Shown piece after piece: positions 9,290-18,933 of a DNA stretch of 64,000 nucleotides (its first letter is position 1; each line of letters starts with the position of its first letter). Position numbers and translations under genes: made by a program. The stretch spans positions 558,001 through 622,000 of the forward strand of contig NZ_AP025465.1 of assembly GCF_024347355.1 (NCBI RefSeq). The letters are read 5' to 3'. The notes beneath the pieces were generated by a model. That model was given only the letters and a program-made list of their open reading frames with translations, searched no databases and had not been told where the DNA came from. The DNA is from Vibrio chagasii (lineage in GTDB: Bacteria > Pseudomonadota > Gammaproteobacteria > Enterobacterales > Vibrionaceae).

Positions 9290-9342
9290 CCAGACTTGTG
9301 ATCAAGAGACAGGCCACTGTGCAGCCTTTTTTATTTAAGGGG

Positions 9343-9626
9343 CAGTGATGAGTAACCGGGTCTCGATATGCGAAGATCAGGAGCAGATACGAGTAAACGA
9401 GACTAGGGATACGAAGAGCTAAGAGTAGAAACGAGTAAATGAGATTAGGAATACGAAAAGCATACCTAGGTTTGAGTCGGCGATATACCAATTACGGCTA
9501 TCACAGTTCGTGTTTTTCGTTACTTGCTTACCCGTACCTCTAATCTGCTTCTGGTTCTTCGCTCGCCACTCGCATTTGTTTTTATCTCTTCGCCACTCGT
9601 TCACTCGAATCTCACATCTGCTCTTA
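9343..9626. repeat. Tandem and inverted ~41-bp degenerate repeats forming a long imperfect hairpin
   Basis: Three tandem units with period 41-42 bp are visible on the plus strand, anchored by GAGTAA at 9350, 9391 and 9433. The copies 9381-9419 and 9423-9461 differ at about six positions of 39. Related units in opposite orientation fill 9510-9626; for example ATCTGCTC at 9617-9624 complements GAGCAGAT at 9381-9388. The two arms could fold into a long imperfect hairpin. Short ORFs predicted here read through repeats and are not convincing genes. I do not recognise a named family. Confidence 0.6.
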
Positions 9627-9631
9627 AAAAA

Positions 9632-9668
9632 AGAAAAAGCCCGCAACCTAGGTTGCGGGCTTTGATAT
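9632..9668 (-). terminator. Terminator of the Na/Pi symporter gene
   Basis: AAAGCCCGCAACCT (9637-9650) pairs perfectly with AGGTTGCGGGCTTT (9651-9664). Read on the minus strand it is followed by a T-rich tail, as expected for the gene ending at 9689. Confidence 0.85.
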
Positions 9669-9688
9669 AAGCGATGTGTATTTTGCTA

Positions 9689-10834
9689 CTAAGCAGTCAG
9701 AGACAAGATTGTGCCTGGCAGTACAAGGAATACCGCAACAAGGTAACCGGCAACAACAGCTTTGTTCTTCACAGCCATGTCTGAAATCATGTCTGCCGCT
9801 TTAACTGGTAGCTCACGTAGGAACGGGATACCGAAGATGAATACCGTTGCCATGATGTTGAACACCAAGTGTACTAGAGCAATCTGTAGTGCGAATACTG
9901 CGAACTCACCAGATACTGCTGTTGCTGCTAGCAGAGCGGTAATACATGTACCGATGTTTGCGCCTAGAGTGAATGGGTAAACATCACGTACTTTAAGAAC
10001 ACCTGAGCCTACTAGTGGAACCATCAAGCTTGTCGTCGTTGAAGAAGACTGAACAAGGATAGTAACGATAGAGCCAGAAGCGATACCGTGGATTGGACCA
10101 CGACCGATTGCGTTCTTCAGAATCTCACGAGCACGACCAACCATTAGGCTCTTCATCAGCTTACCCATAACTGTGATAGCTACGAAGATAGTTGCGATAC
10201 CTAGAGCGATAAGCATGATGCCGCCAACCGTGTCGCCAAATGTTGATAGAGGCTCTTTAATTGCGCTCACTACTGGTTTAGTGATTGGTTTGATGAAGTT
10301 AAGACCCTTCATGCTCATATCACCTGTTGCTAGCATCGGAGATACCAACCAGTGAGAAATCTTCTCTAGAATACCAAACGCCATCTCTAGCGGTAGGAAG
10401 ATAGCTACAGCCAATAGGTTAAAGAAGTCGTGAATCGTCGCACTTGCGAATGCGCGTTTGAACTCTTCTTTACAACGAACGTGACCAAGGCTAACTAGCG
10501 TATTGGTTACTGTCGTACCAATGTTTGCACCCATGATCATAGGGATTGCTAGCTCAACAGGTAAACCACCTGCCACAAGGCCAACGATAATTGAAGTAAC
10601 TGTACTTGATGATTGAATAAGTGCGGTTGCAACTAAACCAATCATTAAGCCTGCAACTGGGTGTGAAGCAAATTCAAAAAGAACTTTTGCTTGTTCGCCT
10701 GTTGCCCATTTGAAGCCTGTACCAACCATTGAAACTGAAAGTAATAGTAGGTAAAGCATGAATGCCAAGTTAGCCCAGCGTAGCCAACGAGTTGTGCTCG
10801 AAATAGGCGCTGCTGCAGTAGTAGCTTGGTTCAT
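9689..10834 (-). CDS. nptA: Na+/phosphate symporter (NptA-like, PNaS family)
   Basis: A 381-residue inner-membrane sodium:phosphate cotransporter. It has the internal duplication of the family: two QSSST-containing repeats (LIQSSSTVTSIIVG near residue 73 and LVQSSSTTTSLMVP near residue 262), each followed by a GANIGT motif. About eight to nine membrane segments are apparent. V. cholerae NptA, a sodium-dependent phosphate transporter, occupies the same position. No clear Pho box was seen upstream. It is transcribed divergently from nhaR across a 390-bp spacer. Confidence 0.9.
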   Translation of the reverse strand: MNQATTAAAPISSTTRWLRWANLAFMLYLLLLSVSMVGTGFKWATGEQAKVLFEFASHPVAGLMIGLVATALIQSSSTVTSIIVGLVAGGLPVELAIPMIMGANIGTTVTNTLVSLGHVRCKEEFKRAFASATIHDFFNLLAVAIFLPLEMAFGILEKISHWLVSPMLATGDMSMKGLNFIKPITKPVVSAIKEPLSTFGDTVGGIMLIALGIATIFVAITVMGKLMKSLMVGRAREILKNAIGRGPIHGIASGSIVTILVQSSSTTTSLMVPLVGSGVLKVRDVYPFTLGANIGTCITALLAATAVSGEFAVFALQIALVHLVFNIMATVFIFGIPFLRELPVKAADMISDMAVKNKAVVAGYLVAVFLVLPGTILSLTA

Positions 10835-11224
10835 AATGTTTTCTCCATAGGACCGTTTAAGTCTGTGTTTGGTCTGTTTGTTTAATCTGAGCGTGATGTT
10901 AGAGGTGAAATATTTCAGTAATATTACATTTTGATTGAGGCGAGACTTTTTTGTGATGATTTACTGTTTAAATATTCTGACAGTAAATGTGGTTATTTTA
11001 AGTTATTGTTTTTGAATGTTTTTGTTGCTGGTTTTGATGGGTGATATAGATCTTAAAAGTTAGAAAAAAATTGAGAAAATTCGTCCTAATATTACATTAT
11101 GAAACCAAAAACTTCGAAAAAATTAGTGGTTAAATGGTTTTGTGATTGATTTTTCCGAGTTTGTTGAGCGGAGGTGTCATATTTGATATAAAAAGGAATC
11201 GACTCTCTTATTTACGGCACACCT
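10835..11224. promoter_or_regulatory. Divergent nptA-nhaR spacer with 16-bp direct repeats
   Basis: This AT-rich spacer holds no gene. A 16-bp sequence occurs twice in the same orientation: TAATATTACATTTTGA at 10919-10934 and TAATATTACATTATGA at 11087-11102, with one mismatch. A 7-bp inverted repeat TTTACTG/CAGTAAA lies at 10960-10966 and 10981-10987. These may bind a regulator of one or both genes; NhaR is a candidate but there is no direct evidence. Confidence 0.5.
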
Positions 11225-12115
11225 ATGTCGCACCTCAACTATAACCATCTTTATTACTTCTGGATGGTCTGTAAGCAAGGCTCTGTTACTAAAGCAGCAG
11301 AAGCTCTATTTCTCACACCTCAAACGGTAACTGGCCAGATAAAAGCATTAGAAGAGCGAATGGACGGCAAGCTGACTAAGCGCAACGGTCGTAGTGTTGA
11401 GCCAACAGAGCTTGGGCAGTTGGTGTTCAAATACGCGGATCGTATGTTTGGTTTGAGCTACGAAATGCTCGACATCGTGAACTACAGTCAGCACTCAAAT
11501 ATTCTGTTTGATGTCGGTGTTGCGGATGCACTGTCAAAAAGGCTCGTTAGCAAGATCCTGATGTCGACAATTCCAGAAGACAACAGTATCCACCTTCGCT
11601 GTTTTGAATCGACTCACGAAATGCTGCTTGAACAGCTCTCTCAACATAAGCTCGATATGATCTTGTCTGACTGCCCCGTGGACTCTAGCCAGAGCCCTGG
11701 CTTATTCAGTAAGAAGTTGGGTGAGAGCGGTATGAGCTTTTTCAGCTCAGGTGAAGTGAAAGGGGGTAATTTCCCTGCTGTACTAGAACAAAGGAAGTTG
11801 CTGATCCCGGGCAGTCGAACCTCAATGGGGCGCAAGATACTGCAATGGTTTGACCGCCAAGGTCTTAAACCAGATATTTTGGGAGAGTTTGATGACGCGG
11901 CATTGATGAAAGCGTTCGCTCGCTATCACCATGACGCGATTTTCTTAGCGCCAACGCTTTATATGTCAGAAGTAGAACAAGACACTTCATTGCAGCTCTT
12001 AGGTGGTATTGAAGAGTTAAAAGAGGAGTACTACGTCATTTTTGCTGAGAGGATGATCCAGCATCCAGCAGTAAAAAATGTATGTGACGCAGATTTTAGC
12101 AAATTGTTCGAATGA
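11225..12115 (+). CDS. nhaR: LysR-family transcriptional activator NhaR
   Basis: A 296-residue LysR-type regulator very similar to E. coli NhaR, which senses Na+ and activates nhaA. The N-terminal helix-turn-helix covers residues 1-60 ([17 protein letters not shown], then [14 protein letters not shown]). Strings such as [35 protein letters not shown] and [13 protein letters not shown] in the effector domain are typical of NhaR. No nhaA is present in the window; the divergent neighbour is instead a sodium-coupled phosphate symporter. Confidence 0.93.
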   Translation: MSHLNYNHLYYFWMVCKQGSVTKAAEALFLTPQTVTGQIKALEERMDGKLTKRNGRSVEPTELGQLVFKYADRMFGLSYEMLDIVNYSQHSNILFDVGVADALSKRLVSKILMSTIPEDNSIHLRCFESTHEMLLEQLSQHKLDMILSDCPVDSSQSPGLFSKKLGESGMSFFSSGEVKGGNFPAVLEQRKLLIPGSRTSMGRKILQWFDRQGLKPDILGEFDDAALMKAFARYHHDAIFLAPTLYMSEVEQDTSLQLLGGIEELKEEYYVIFAERMIQHPAVKNVCDADFSKLFE

Positions 12116-12215
12116 GGTAGTTTGTTAATGAATTGATATCGACTATGATAACTCCGCAATATGCCGTAAATACTGATAGCCCGTAGTTGGCGTAAAGGTT
12201 GTAGGGAGCCAAACT

Positions 12216-12509
12216 ATGAACTTAAAAGAGATGGAGAAGAACTCAGCACAAGCTGTGATTCTACTCAAAGCCATGGCCAACGAACGTCGCTTACAGATTT
12301 TGTGCCTTTTACATGGTACTGAGCTGTCGGTTGGGGAGTTGTGTGGCAAGTTGGAACTGAGTCAATCGGCTTTATCTCAACATCTTGCTTGGTTGAGAAG
12401 AGATGGTTTGGTCGATACTCGCAAAGAAGCTCAAACCGTGTATTACACATTGAGCAGTGAAGAAGTAAAAGCAATGATTAATCTACTGCATGGTCTATAT
12501 TGCAAGTAG
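12216..12509 (+). CDS. hlyU: ArsR/SmtB-family regulator HlyU
   Basis: A 97-residue winged-helix protein nearly identical in pattern to Vibrio HlyU, which relieves H-NS silencing of haemolysin and RTX toxin genes. The N-terminal block MNLKEMEKNSAQAVILLKAM and the recognition helix SQSALSQHLAWLRRDGLV are characteristic. Metal-binding ArsR motif residues are absent, as in known HlyU proteins, which respond to redox state rather than metal. The start ATG follows TAGGGAG (12203-12209). Targets lie outside this window. Confidence 0.93.
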   Translation: MNLKEMEKNSAQAVILLKAMANERRLQILCLLHGTELSVGELCGKLELSQSALSQHLAWLRRDGLVDTRKEAQTVYYTLSSEEVKAMINLLHGLYCK

Positions 12510-12788
12510 TTTATTGTTGGTAAGAAAAGTAGTTTCTTATCAGGAATAAGGTCGACACAAGGAAGTGTCAGTATTTCACGTCGAACGTTTATCGCTGTCT
12601 ATTCACTATCTATTTATCTACAACCTATCTATTTAACTCCTATCTGTTTTATTTCCTATTCGTAACTTGGTTTGTTAGTCACCTTTAACTACTGCCTGTC
12701 AGTCGTTTAATTGGGCTGCTCAAAATTTAGATATAAAAAAACCGGCCTAAGCCGGTTTTTTTCGTTTTGCGTTGTAATCAAATTTCTA
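12510..12788. other. hlyU-rpsT spacer with pyrimidine-rich stretch and terminator
   Basis: Downstream of hlyU a short inverted repeat (TAAGAAA/TTTCTTA near 12522-12539) may end its transcript. A pyrimidine-rich stretch with repeated CTATC units follows at about 12596-12660. The end of the interval is the rpsT terminator. No gene is supported here. Confidence 0.5.
12736..12762 (-). terminator. rpsT terminator
   Basis: AAAAAACCGGC (12736-12746) pairs with GCCGGTTTTTT (12751-12761) around loop CTAA. The A/T runs on both sides mean it could work in both directions. Confidence 0.88.
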
Positions 12789-13049
12789 TTAAAGAGCTTT
12801 GATTGCAGCAGCGAAACGAGACTTATGACGTGCAGCTTTATTCTTATGAATAAGGCCTTTAGTCGCCATACGGTCAAGAAGTGGTGTAACTTCTACAAGA
12901 GCAGCAGTTGCAGCTTCTTTATCACCAGCTGCGATAGCTGCGATAGTCTTTTTCATGTAAGTGCGCATCATAGAACGACGGCTAGCGTTGTGCTGGCGAC
13001 GTTTCTCAGCTTGGATAGCGCGCTTCTTAGCAGATTTACTGTTTGCCAA
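12789..13049 (-). CDS. rpsT: 30S ribosomal protein S20
   Basis: S20 is a basic primary 16S-binding protein of the small subunit. The sequence [33 protein letters not shown] and the C-terminal [14 protein letters not shown] are characteristic. The start is a rare TTG at 13049, as for E. coli rpsT (which uses UUG). A Shine-Dalgarno sequence GGGAG lies just upstream, inside the longer open frame that begins with another TTG at 13064. The product is 86 residues (E. coli 87). S20 represses its own translation in E. coli, and the weak start codon is part of that control. Confidence 0.96.
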   Translation of the reverse strand: MANSKSAKKRAIQAEKRRQHNASRRSMMRTYMKKTIAAIAAGDKEAATAALVEVTPLLDRMATKGLIHKNKAARHKSRFAAAIKAL

Positions 13050-13300
13050 GGGTCTAACTCCCAAAAACTTAGTTCGGTGACAATTTAAGGGCGAGGACTA
13101 TCCCTCATTAGCGCTTAATTGTCAAATGATTTGTGCAAAAACCAATCGTAGCCAAACAAACTTTGGTATGGAAAGGTCATCGCGGTTAAGATGGCGGGGA
13201 TTCTAACAGCATTTTTAGACCAATGCTAATAAATATGCTTCTTAGGACAGGATAGTATTTATCCTCCCTTGAAAGTAATCAACCAGTGTCAGAGGTTTCT

Positions 13301-14863
13301 GTGAGTAAACGACTATTAAAGTCAGGCCTGATTGTCAGTGCAATGACTTTTGTTTCCCGTGTATTGGGGCTAGTACGTGATGTAGTAGTAGCAAATTTGA
13401 TGGGAGCAGGAGCGAGTGCCGACGTATTTTTCTTCGCTAATAAAATCCCGAATTTCTTACGTCGACTGTTTGCAGAAGGTGCCTTTTCTCAAGCGTTTGT
13501 TCCAGTATTAACGGAATATCACGCGGCTGGTGATAAAGAGAAAACCCGAGATTTAATCGCTAAGGTGTCAGGTACGCTCGGGGTATTAGTGTCTATTGTT
13601 ACCGTTATCGGTGTGCTGGGCTCTGGAGCAATTACCGCGCTGTTTGGTGCGGGTTGGTTTATCGACTGGCTAAATGATGGCCCAGCGGCGCCTAAGTTCG
13701 AACTCGCGAGCTTTATGCTCAAGATTACCTTCCCTTATTTATGGTTCATCACTTTTGTCGCGTTATCTGGTGCCATTCTCAATACACTGGGTAAGTTTGC
13801 GGTCTCCTCTTTTACCCCTGTGTTTTTGAATGTCATGATCATCGGTGCAGCGTGGTTTATCTCTCCGAACTTAGAACAGCCAGAAATCGGCTTGGCGATC
13901 GGTGTGTTTCTTGGTGGCTTAGTTCAGTTCCTTTTCCAGATGCCTTTCCTTATTAAAGCAGGTGTGTTGGTTAAGCCGAAGTGGGGCTGGAGAGATCCGG
14001 GCGTCGTTAAGATTCGCACATTAATGATTCCAGCTCTGTTTGGTGTGTCAGTTAGCCAAATCAACCTACTGTTTGATACCTTCATTGCCAGCTTCCTAGC
14101 GACAGGCTCTATTAGTTGGTTGTACTACTCAGATCGATTGCTTGAATTCCCACTGGGTCTATTTGGTATTGCGATTGCGACTGTGATTCTTCCTGCTTTG
14201 TCTCGTAAGCACGTTGATGCTCAAGGAGAAGGGTTTGCACACACCATGGACTGGGGCGTGCGTATGGTGCTACTGCTTGGCATTCCTGCGATGTTGGGCC
14301 TTATTGTTTTAGCGAAACCAATGCTAATGGTGCTATTCATGCGTGGTGAGTTCTCTCCACACGACGTGCAACAAGCATCAATGTCTTTAGTAGCGTACGC
14401 CTCTGGCTTGCTTAACTTCATGTTGATTAAAGTATTGGCTCCGGGTTATTACTCTCGTCAAGATACGAAAACCCCAGTGAAGTACGGCATTATCGCGATG
14501 GTCACGAACATGGTATTTAACGCTATCTTTGCTTATTTCTATGGCTATATAGGTTTGGCAATTGCAACCGCTCTGTCAGCCTTTGTAAATATGGCCTTGT
14601 TATATCGCGGTTTACACCTTGCTGGTGTCTATAAGCTGACAAAGACCACTTTGCTGTTCTGCGCGAAGTTAATTGTCTCTGGTGGCGTGATGGTCGCGGC
14701 AATTCTGTGGCAGTTAGATAATATGCAACAATGGCTTGAATGGAGCTTTAGTCAGAGAGCGCTGATGCTAACAGGCTTGATTGGACTTGGTGGCTTTGTT
14801 TATATTGTTTCGGTACTGGTTTTCGGTATCCGAGTAAAACATTTAAAAGCAGCGACAGATTAA
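13301..14863 (+). CDS. murJ: Lipid II flippase MurJ (MviN)
   Basis: MurJ flips undecaprenyl-linked lipid II across the inner membrane for murein synthesis. The 520-residue protein has about 14 hydrophobic segments and the family blocks SRVLGLVRDVVVANLMGAG, FRRLFAEGAFSQAFVP-like and FLPALSRKH-type sequence. The start is taken as GTG at 13301, five bases after AGAGG (13291-13295). The GTG at 13286 would add five residues but has a poorer ribosome site. ribF follows after 70 bp, as in many gammaproteobacteria. Confidence 0.94.
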   Translation: MSKRLLKSGLIVSAMTFVSRVLGLVRDVVVANLMGAGASADVFFFANKIPNFLRRLFAEGAFSQAFVPVLTEYHAAGDKEKTRDLIAKVSGTLGVLVSIVTVIGVLGSGAITALFGAGWFIDWLNDGPAAPKFELASFMLKITFPYLWFITFVALSGAILNTLGKFAVSSFTPVFLNVMIIGAAWFISPNLEQPEIGLAIGVFLGGLVQFLFQMPFLIKAGVLVKPKWGWRDPGVVKIRTLMIPALFGVSVSQINLLFDTFIASFLATGSISWLYYSDRLLEFPLGLFGIAIATVILPALSRKHVDAQGEGFAHTMDWGVRMVLLLGIPAMLGLIVLAKPMLMVLFMRGEFSPHDVQQASMSLVAYASGLLNFMLIKVLAPGYYSRQDTKTPVKYGIIAMVTNMVFNAIFAYFYGYIGLAIATALSAFVNMALLYRGLHLAGVYKLTKTTLLFCAKLIVSGGVMVAAILWQLDNMQQWLEWSFSQRALMLTGLIGLGGFVYIVSVLVFGIRVKHLKAATD

Positions 14864-14933
14864 TACTGATTAGTATATAATCCGTCGGTTTCACACAATG
14901 AATGATGCAAATAACAGGTTTTAGCTGATCATA

Positions 14934-15869
14934 ATGGAACTGATCCGAGGTATACACAATATTAAAGCGCAGCATCACGGCTGTGTATTGACCATAGGTA
15001 ACTTCGATGGTGTTCATCTAGGACATCAAGAGGTTCTTAGTCAGGTTTCTGAACAAGCGGCAGCATTAGGTTTACCTTCTGTTGTTATGACGTTTGAACC
15101 GCAGCCTATGGAGCTGTTTGCCCGAGATAAAGCGCCGGCACGTTTAACTCGCTTACGCGATAAGTACGTACAACTGAGCAAGCTAGATATCAGTCGTTTA
15201 TTGTGTGTCAATTTTAATCAGTACTTTGCAAGTTTATCGGCGGAAGCATTCATTAAAGATCTTTTGGTTGATAAGCTTGGCGTGAAGTTTTTGGTGGTTG
15301 GTGATGATTTTTGTTTTGGCAAAGGCCGCACTGGCAATTTCGCTATGCTTAAAGAAGCGGGTGAAAAGTATGGCTTTGAGGTGGTAAGCACCCAAAGTTA
15401 TTGCTTAAACCAATTACGAGTGAGCAGTACTGAGATACGAAATGCATTAGCGGTCGATGACTTGGCTGCAAGTGCTACCATGTTAGGACGTGATTACAGC
15501 ATTAGTGGTCGTGTGTCCCATGGTCGAAAACTGGGGAGAACCATAGGTTTCCCTACCGCTAACATTCCATTAAAGCGTTGTGTGTCTCCTGTGTCGGGAG
15601 TGTACGTTGTTGAAGCATTGGATATCGACGGGGTTCCTGTCGGTGGCGTTGCTAATATTGGACAACGACCAACGGTGAATGGTGTAAGGCAGCAATTAGA
15701 AGTGCACTTTTTTGACTTTAAAGCCAATTTGTATGGTAAACAGTTAGAAGTACGACTTTTGCACAAACTGCGCGACGAGATAAAATTTGAATCGTTCGAC
15801 GCATTAAAGAATCAAATAGAATTGGATGCTGAAGCCGCAAGGGTGTGGCTGCTTCAGCTAAAGAATTAA
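14934..15869 (+). CDS. ribF: Bifunctional riboflavin kinase/FAD synthetase RibF
   Basis: RibF converts riboflavin to FMN and then FAD. The N-terminal adenylyltransferase domain (about residues 1-180) has GNFDGVHLGHQ with the nucleotidyltransferase HxGH motif. The C-terminal kinase domain (about 185-305) has GRTIGFPTANI. Length of 311 residues matches the family. The gene lies 63 bp before ileS in the widespread order ribF-ileS-lspA. Confidence 0.95.
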   Translation: MELIRGIHNIKAQHHGCVLTIGNFDGVHLGHQEVLSQVSEQAAALGLPSVVMTFEPQPMELFARDKAPARLTRLRDKYVQLSKLDISRLLCVNFNQYFASLSAEAFIKDLLVDKLGVKFLVVGDDFCFGKGRTGNFAMLKEAGEKYGFEVVSTQSYCLNQLRVSSTEIRNALAVDDLAASATMLGRDYSISGRVSHGRKLGRTIGFPTANIPLKRCVSPVSGVYVVEALDIDGVPVGGVANIGQRPTVNGVRQQLEVHFFDFKANLYGKQLEVRLLHKLRDEIKFESFDALKNQIELDAEAARVWLLQLKN

Positions 15870-15932
15870 TCGGATTATTCCACCGATTAACATAATGTCT
15901 AACTTCGCCCAATATAACGGAATTAAGAATCG

Positions 15933-18773
15933 ATGAGTGATTATAAAGATACCCTGAACTTACCAGAAACAGGGTTCCCAATGCGCGGCAATCTGGCAAA
16001 TCGTGAGCCAGAAATGCTTAAGCGTTGGTACAAAGAAGATCTTTACGGCGAAATCCGTAAGGCAAAGAAAGGTAAAAAATCTTTCGTACTGCATGATGGC
16101 CCTCCATACGCGAACGGCGACATTCACATTGGCCACGCGCTGAATAAGATTCTTAAAGACATTATTATTAAATCTAAGACCCTTTCTGGTTTTGATGCAC
16201 CGTACATCCCTGGTTGGGACTGTCACGGTCTTCCAATCGAACTAATGGTTGAGAAGAAGAAAGGTAAGCCAGGTCAGAAGATTTCGGCTGCTGAATTCCG
16301 CGAAGAGTGTCGTAAGTACGCTGCGGGCCAAGTTGAAGGTCAAAAAGAGAGCTTCAAACGTCTTGGCATCATGGGCGAGTGGGGCAAACCTTACCGCACT
16401 ATGGATTTCGGTACAGAAGCGAACATCATTCGTTCTCTAGGTAAAATCGCAGACAAAGGTCACCTACTGAAAGGTTTCAAACCTGTTCACTGGTGTACTG
16501 ACTGTGGTTCTGCTCTGGCTGAAGCTGAAGTTGAATACAAAGATAAAGTATCTCCATCTATCGATGTGAAATTTACTGCAGCTGACGAAGCGGCGCTTCT
16601 AGATAAATTCTCTCTAGCTGACGGCCACGCTGGTCAAGGCGAAATCTCTATCGTTATCTGGACAACAACACCATGGACTCTGCCAGCTAACCGCGCAGTA
16701 TGTCTACGTGATGATCTTGAATACGTACTTATCCAAGTTGAAGCGAATGGCGACCAGCCAGCTCAACGTATCGTTGTTGCTTCTGAACTAGCAAAAGACG
16801 TAATGGATCGTGCGGGTATCGAGCACTTCCATAACCTAGGTTTTGCAACTGGTGCTGATCTTGAGCTTTCTCAGTTCAACCACCCGTTCTACGACTTCAC
16901 AGTTCCTGCGATCTTAGGTGATCACGTTACGACTGATTCAGGTACTGGTGTGGTTCACACTGCTCCTGGTCACGGTCAAGAGGATTTCGTGGTTGGTAAG
17001 AAATACAACCTAGAAATCGCTAACCCAGTAGGCTCTAACGGCGTTTACCTGCCAGATACCGAGCTATTTGCTGGTCAGCACGTATTCAAAGCGAACGACT
17101 CTGTTTTAGAAGTTCTAAAAGAGAAAGGTGCACTTCTGCATCACCACGCTTACGAGCACAGCTACCCACACTGTTGGAGACACAAAACTCCAATCATCTT
17201 CCGTGCAACGCCACAGTGGTTCATCTCTATGGATCAAGCTGGCCTACGTGCAAAAGCACTAGAGTCAACGAAGAATGTTGAGTGGATGCCTGAGTGGGGT
17301 CAAAGCCGTATCGAAGGTATGATCGAAGGTCGTCCTGAGTGGTGTATCTCTCGTCAACGTACTTGGGGTGTGCCAATTGCTCTGTTCGTTCATAAAGAAA
17401 CGTCAGAACTTCACCCAGATAGCTCTGAGCTAATCGAAAAAGTAGCGAAGCTAGTTGAAGAGAAAGGCATTCAAGCTTGGTGGGATGTAGACGCAGCAGA
17501 CCTAATGGGCGCTGAAGACGCAGACAAGTACGAAAAAGTGTTAGATACACTAGACGTATGGTTCGATTCAGGTGTTACGCACTTCTCTGTTGTTGATTCT
17601 CGTGAAGAGTACAACGGCAACAGTGCTGACCTTTACCTTGAAGGTTCTGACCAACACCGTGGTTGGTTCCAGTCTTCTCTAATTTCATCTATCGCGATGA
17701 AGGACGAAGCACCATACAAGCAAGTGCTAACGCACGGTTTCGTAGTAGATGGTAACGGCCGTAAGATGTCTAAATCTATCGGTAACGTTGTTGCTCCTAA
17801 AGATGTAACTAACAAACTAGGCGCAGATATCCTACGTCTATGGGTTGCTTCTACAGACTACACTGGTGAAGTTGCGGTTTCTGATGAAATCCTGAAGCGT
17901 TCTGCTGATGCTTACCGTCGTATTCGTAACACTGCTCGTTTCTTCCTAGCGAACCTAAGCGGTTTCAACCCTGAAACTGACCTAGTGCCTGCTGAAGAAA
18001 TGGTTGCACTTGATCGCTGGGCTGTTGGCCGTGCACAAGCTGCACAAGAAGAGATCGTGAAAGCATACGGTGAGTACAACACTCACGGTGTAACTCAGCG
18101 TCTAATGCAGTTCTGTTCTATCGAAATGGGTTCTTTCTACCTAGACGTAATCAAAGACCGTCAGTACACTGCAAAACAGGGCAGCCATGCTCAACGTAGC
18201 TGTCAGACTGCGCTTTACTACATTGTAGAAGCTCTAGTTCGTTGGATGGCACCTATCATGTCGTTCACTGCAGATGAAATCTGGAACGAGATGCCTGGCG
18301 CTCGTGACAAGTTCGTGTTTACTGGCGAATGGTTCGAAGGCCTATTCGGTCTTGCTGAAGGCGAAGAGCTAAGCAACGAATTCTGGGCTGAAATCCAAAC
18401 GGTTCGTGGTGCTGTGAACAAGCTTCTTGAAGACGCTCGTAAAGAGAAAACAATCGGTGGTGCACTGCAAGCTGAAGTAACTCTGTACGCTGACGACGCA
18501 CTGGCGGCTAAGATCAACAAGCTAGAAGATGAGCTACGTTTCGTGCTTATCACTTCTGCTGCGGTTGTTAAGCCACTGAGCGAGAAGTCTGATGCAGCTC
18601 AAGCGACAGACGTTGAAGGTCTATTCGTTGAAGTTGCAGCAACAGAAGCTGAGAAGTGTGACCGTTGTTGGCACCACACACCAGACGTAGGCACAATTGA
18701 AGGACACGAGAAGATCTGTGGCCGTTGTGTATCAAACGTTGATGGTGAAGGCGAAGTGCGTAAGTTCGCATAA
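15933..18773 (+). CDS. ileS: Isoleucyl-tRNA synthetase IleS
   Basis: A 946-residue class I synthetase that charges tRNA-Ile. The HIGH motif is in [11 protein letters not shown] near residue 66 and the KMSKS motif in [10 protein letters not shown] near residue 610. The editing domain lies between them. The C-terminal zinc site CDRCWHH ... CGRC marks the bacterial type. Codon use looks strongly biased, as expected for a highly expressed gene. Confidence 0.97.
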   Translation: MSDYKDTLNLPETGFPMRGNLANREPEMLKRWYKEDLYGEIRKAKKGKKSFVLHDGPPYANGDIHIGHALNKILKDIIIKSKTLSGFDAPYIPGWDCHGLPIELMVEKKKGKPGQKISAAEFREECRKYAAGQVEGQKESFKRLGIMGEWGKPYRTMDFGTEANIIRSLGKIADKGHLLKGFKPVHWCTDCGSALAEAEVEYKDKVSPSIDVKFTAADEAALLDKFSLADGHAGQGEISIVIWTTTPWTLPANRAVCLRDDLEYVLIQVEANGDQPAQRIVVASELAKDVMDRAGIEHFHNLGFATGADLELSQFNHPFYDFTVPAILGDHVTTDSGTGVVHTAPGHGQEDFVVGKKYNLEIANPVGSNGVYLPDTELFAGQHVFKANDSVLEVLKEKGALLHHHAYEHSYPHCWRHKTPIIFRATPQWFISMDQAGLRAKALESTKNVEWMPEWGQSRIEGMIEGRPEWCISRQRTWGVPIALFVHKETSELHPDSSELIEKVAKLVEEKGIQAWWDVDAADLMGAEDADKYEKVLDTLDVWFDSGVTHFSVVDSREEYNGNSADLYLEGSDQHRGWFQSSLISSIAMKDEAPYKQVLTHGFVVDGNGRKMSKSIGNVVAPKDVTNKLGADILRLWVASTDYTGEVAVSDEILKRSADAYRRIRNTARFFLANLSGFNPETDLVPAEEMVALDRWAVGRAQAAQEEIVKAYGEYNTHGVTQRLMQFCSIEMGSFYLDVIKDRQYTAKQGSHAQRSCQTALYYIVEALVRWMAPIMSFTADEIWNEMPGARDKFVFTGEWFEGLFGLAEGEELSNEFWAEIQTVRGAVNKLLEDARKEKTIGGALQAEVTLYADDALAAKINKLEDELRFVLITSAAVVKPLSEKSDAAQATDVEGLFVEVAATEAEKCDRCWHHTPDVGTIEGHEKICGRCVSNVDGEGEVRKFA

Positions 18774-18807
18774 CGACTCAGAGAAAGACTGAACTTTTTG
18801 TAAAAAT

Positions 18808-18838
18808 CATAGCCCCAGTATCAACTGGGGTTATTTTT
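18808..18838 (+). terminator. Hairpin after ileS
   Basis: AGCCCCAGT (18811-18819) pairs with ACTGGGGTT (18824-18832) and is followed by TATTTTT. It probably terminates or attenuates transcription between ileS and lspA. Confidence 0.7.
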
Positions 18839-18933
18839 AGTTATAGGAAATGTGTTTAACCAAGCTGATTTTTAATGGCGACTCAAAGCGAGTATGCGAA
18901 TGAGGAATCGCTTCGTAAATACTAGGAATAGAA

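Larger units (their letters stand above)
7810..9312. mobile_element. IS50/Tn5-like insertion sequence (IS4 superfamily)
   Basis: The 1503-bp element carries one intact transposase gene. Its left end CTGTCTCTTATACACAAAT (7810-7828) is close to the Tn5 outside end and mosaic end. Its right end, read inward, is CTGTCTCTTGATCACAAGT (9312-9294), close to the Tn5 inside end including the GATC Dam site. The two ends share 15 of 19 positions. A 9-bp target duplication is expected for this group, but flanks TCCTTTGGG (7801-7809) and GCCACTGTG (9313-9321) do not match. A Rho-independent terminator lies just inside the left end. I see no passenger genes. Confidence 0.9.

Noticed and set aside
7801..9321. 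9-bp target-site duplication of the IS
   Set aside because: TCCTTTGGG and GCCACTGTG agree at only five of nine positions, which is not better than a loose chance match.
9237..9646. Minus-strand ORFs (84 and 75 codons) in the repeat region
   Set aside because: Their repetitive sequence comes from the 41-bp repeats, and no start or family is supported.
10919..10987. Pho box before nptA
   Set aside because: No sequence resembling CTGTCAT-N4-CTGTCAT pairs was found.
12711..13088. Long plus-strand ORF over rpsT
   Set aside because: It is antisense to the well-supported rpsT gene and crosses its terminator. No ribosome site or known family.
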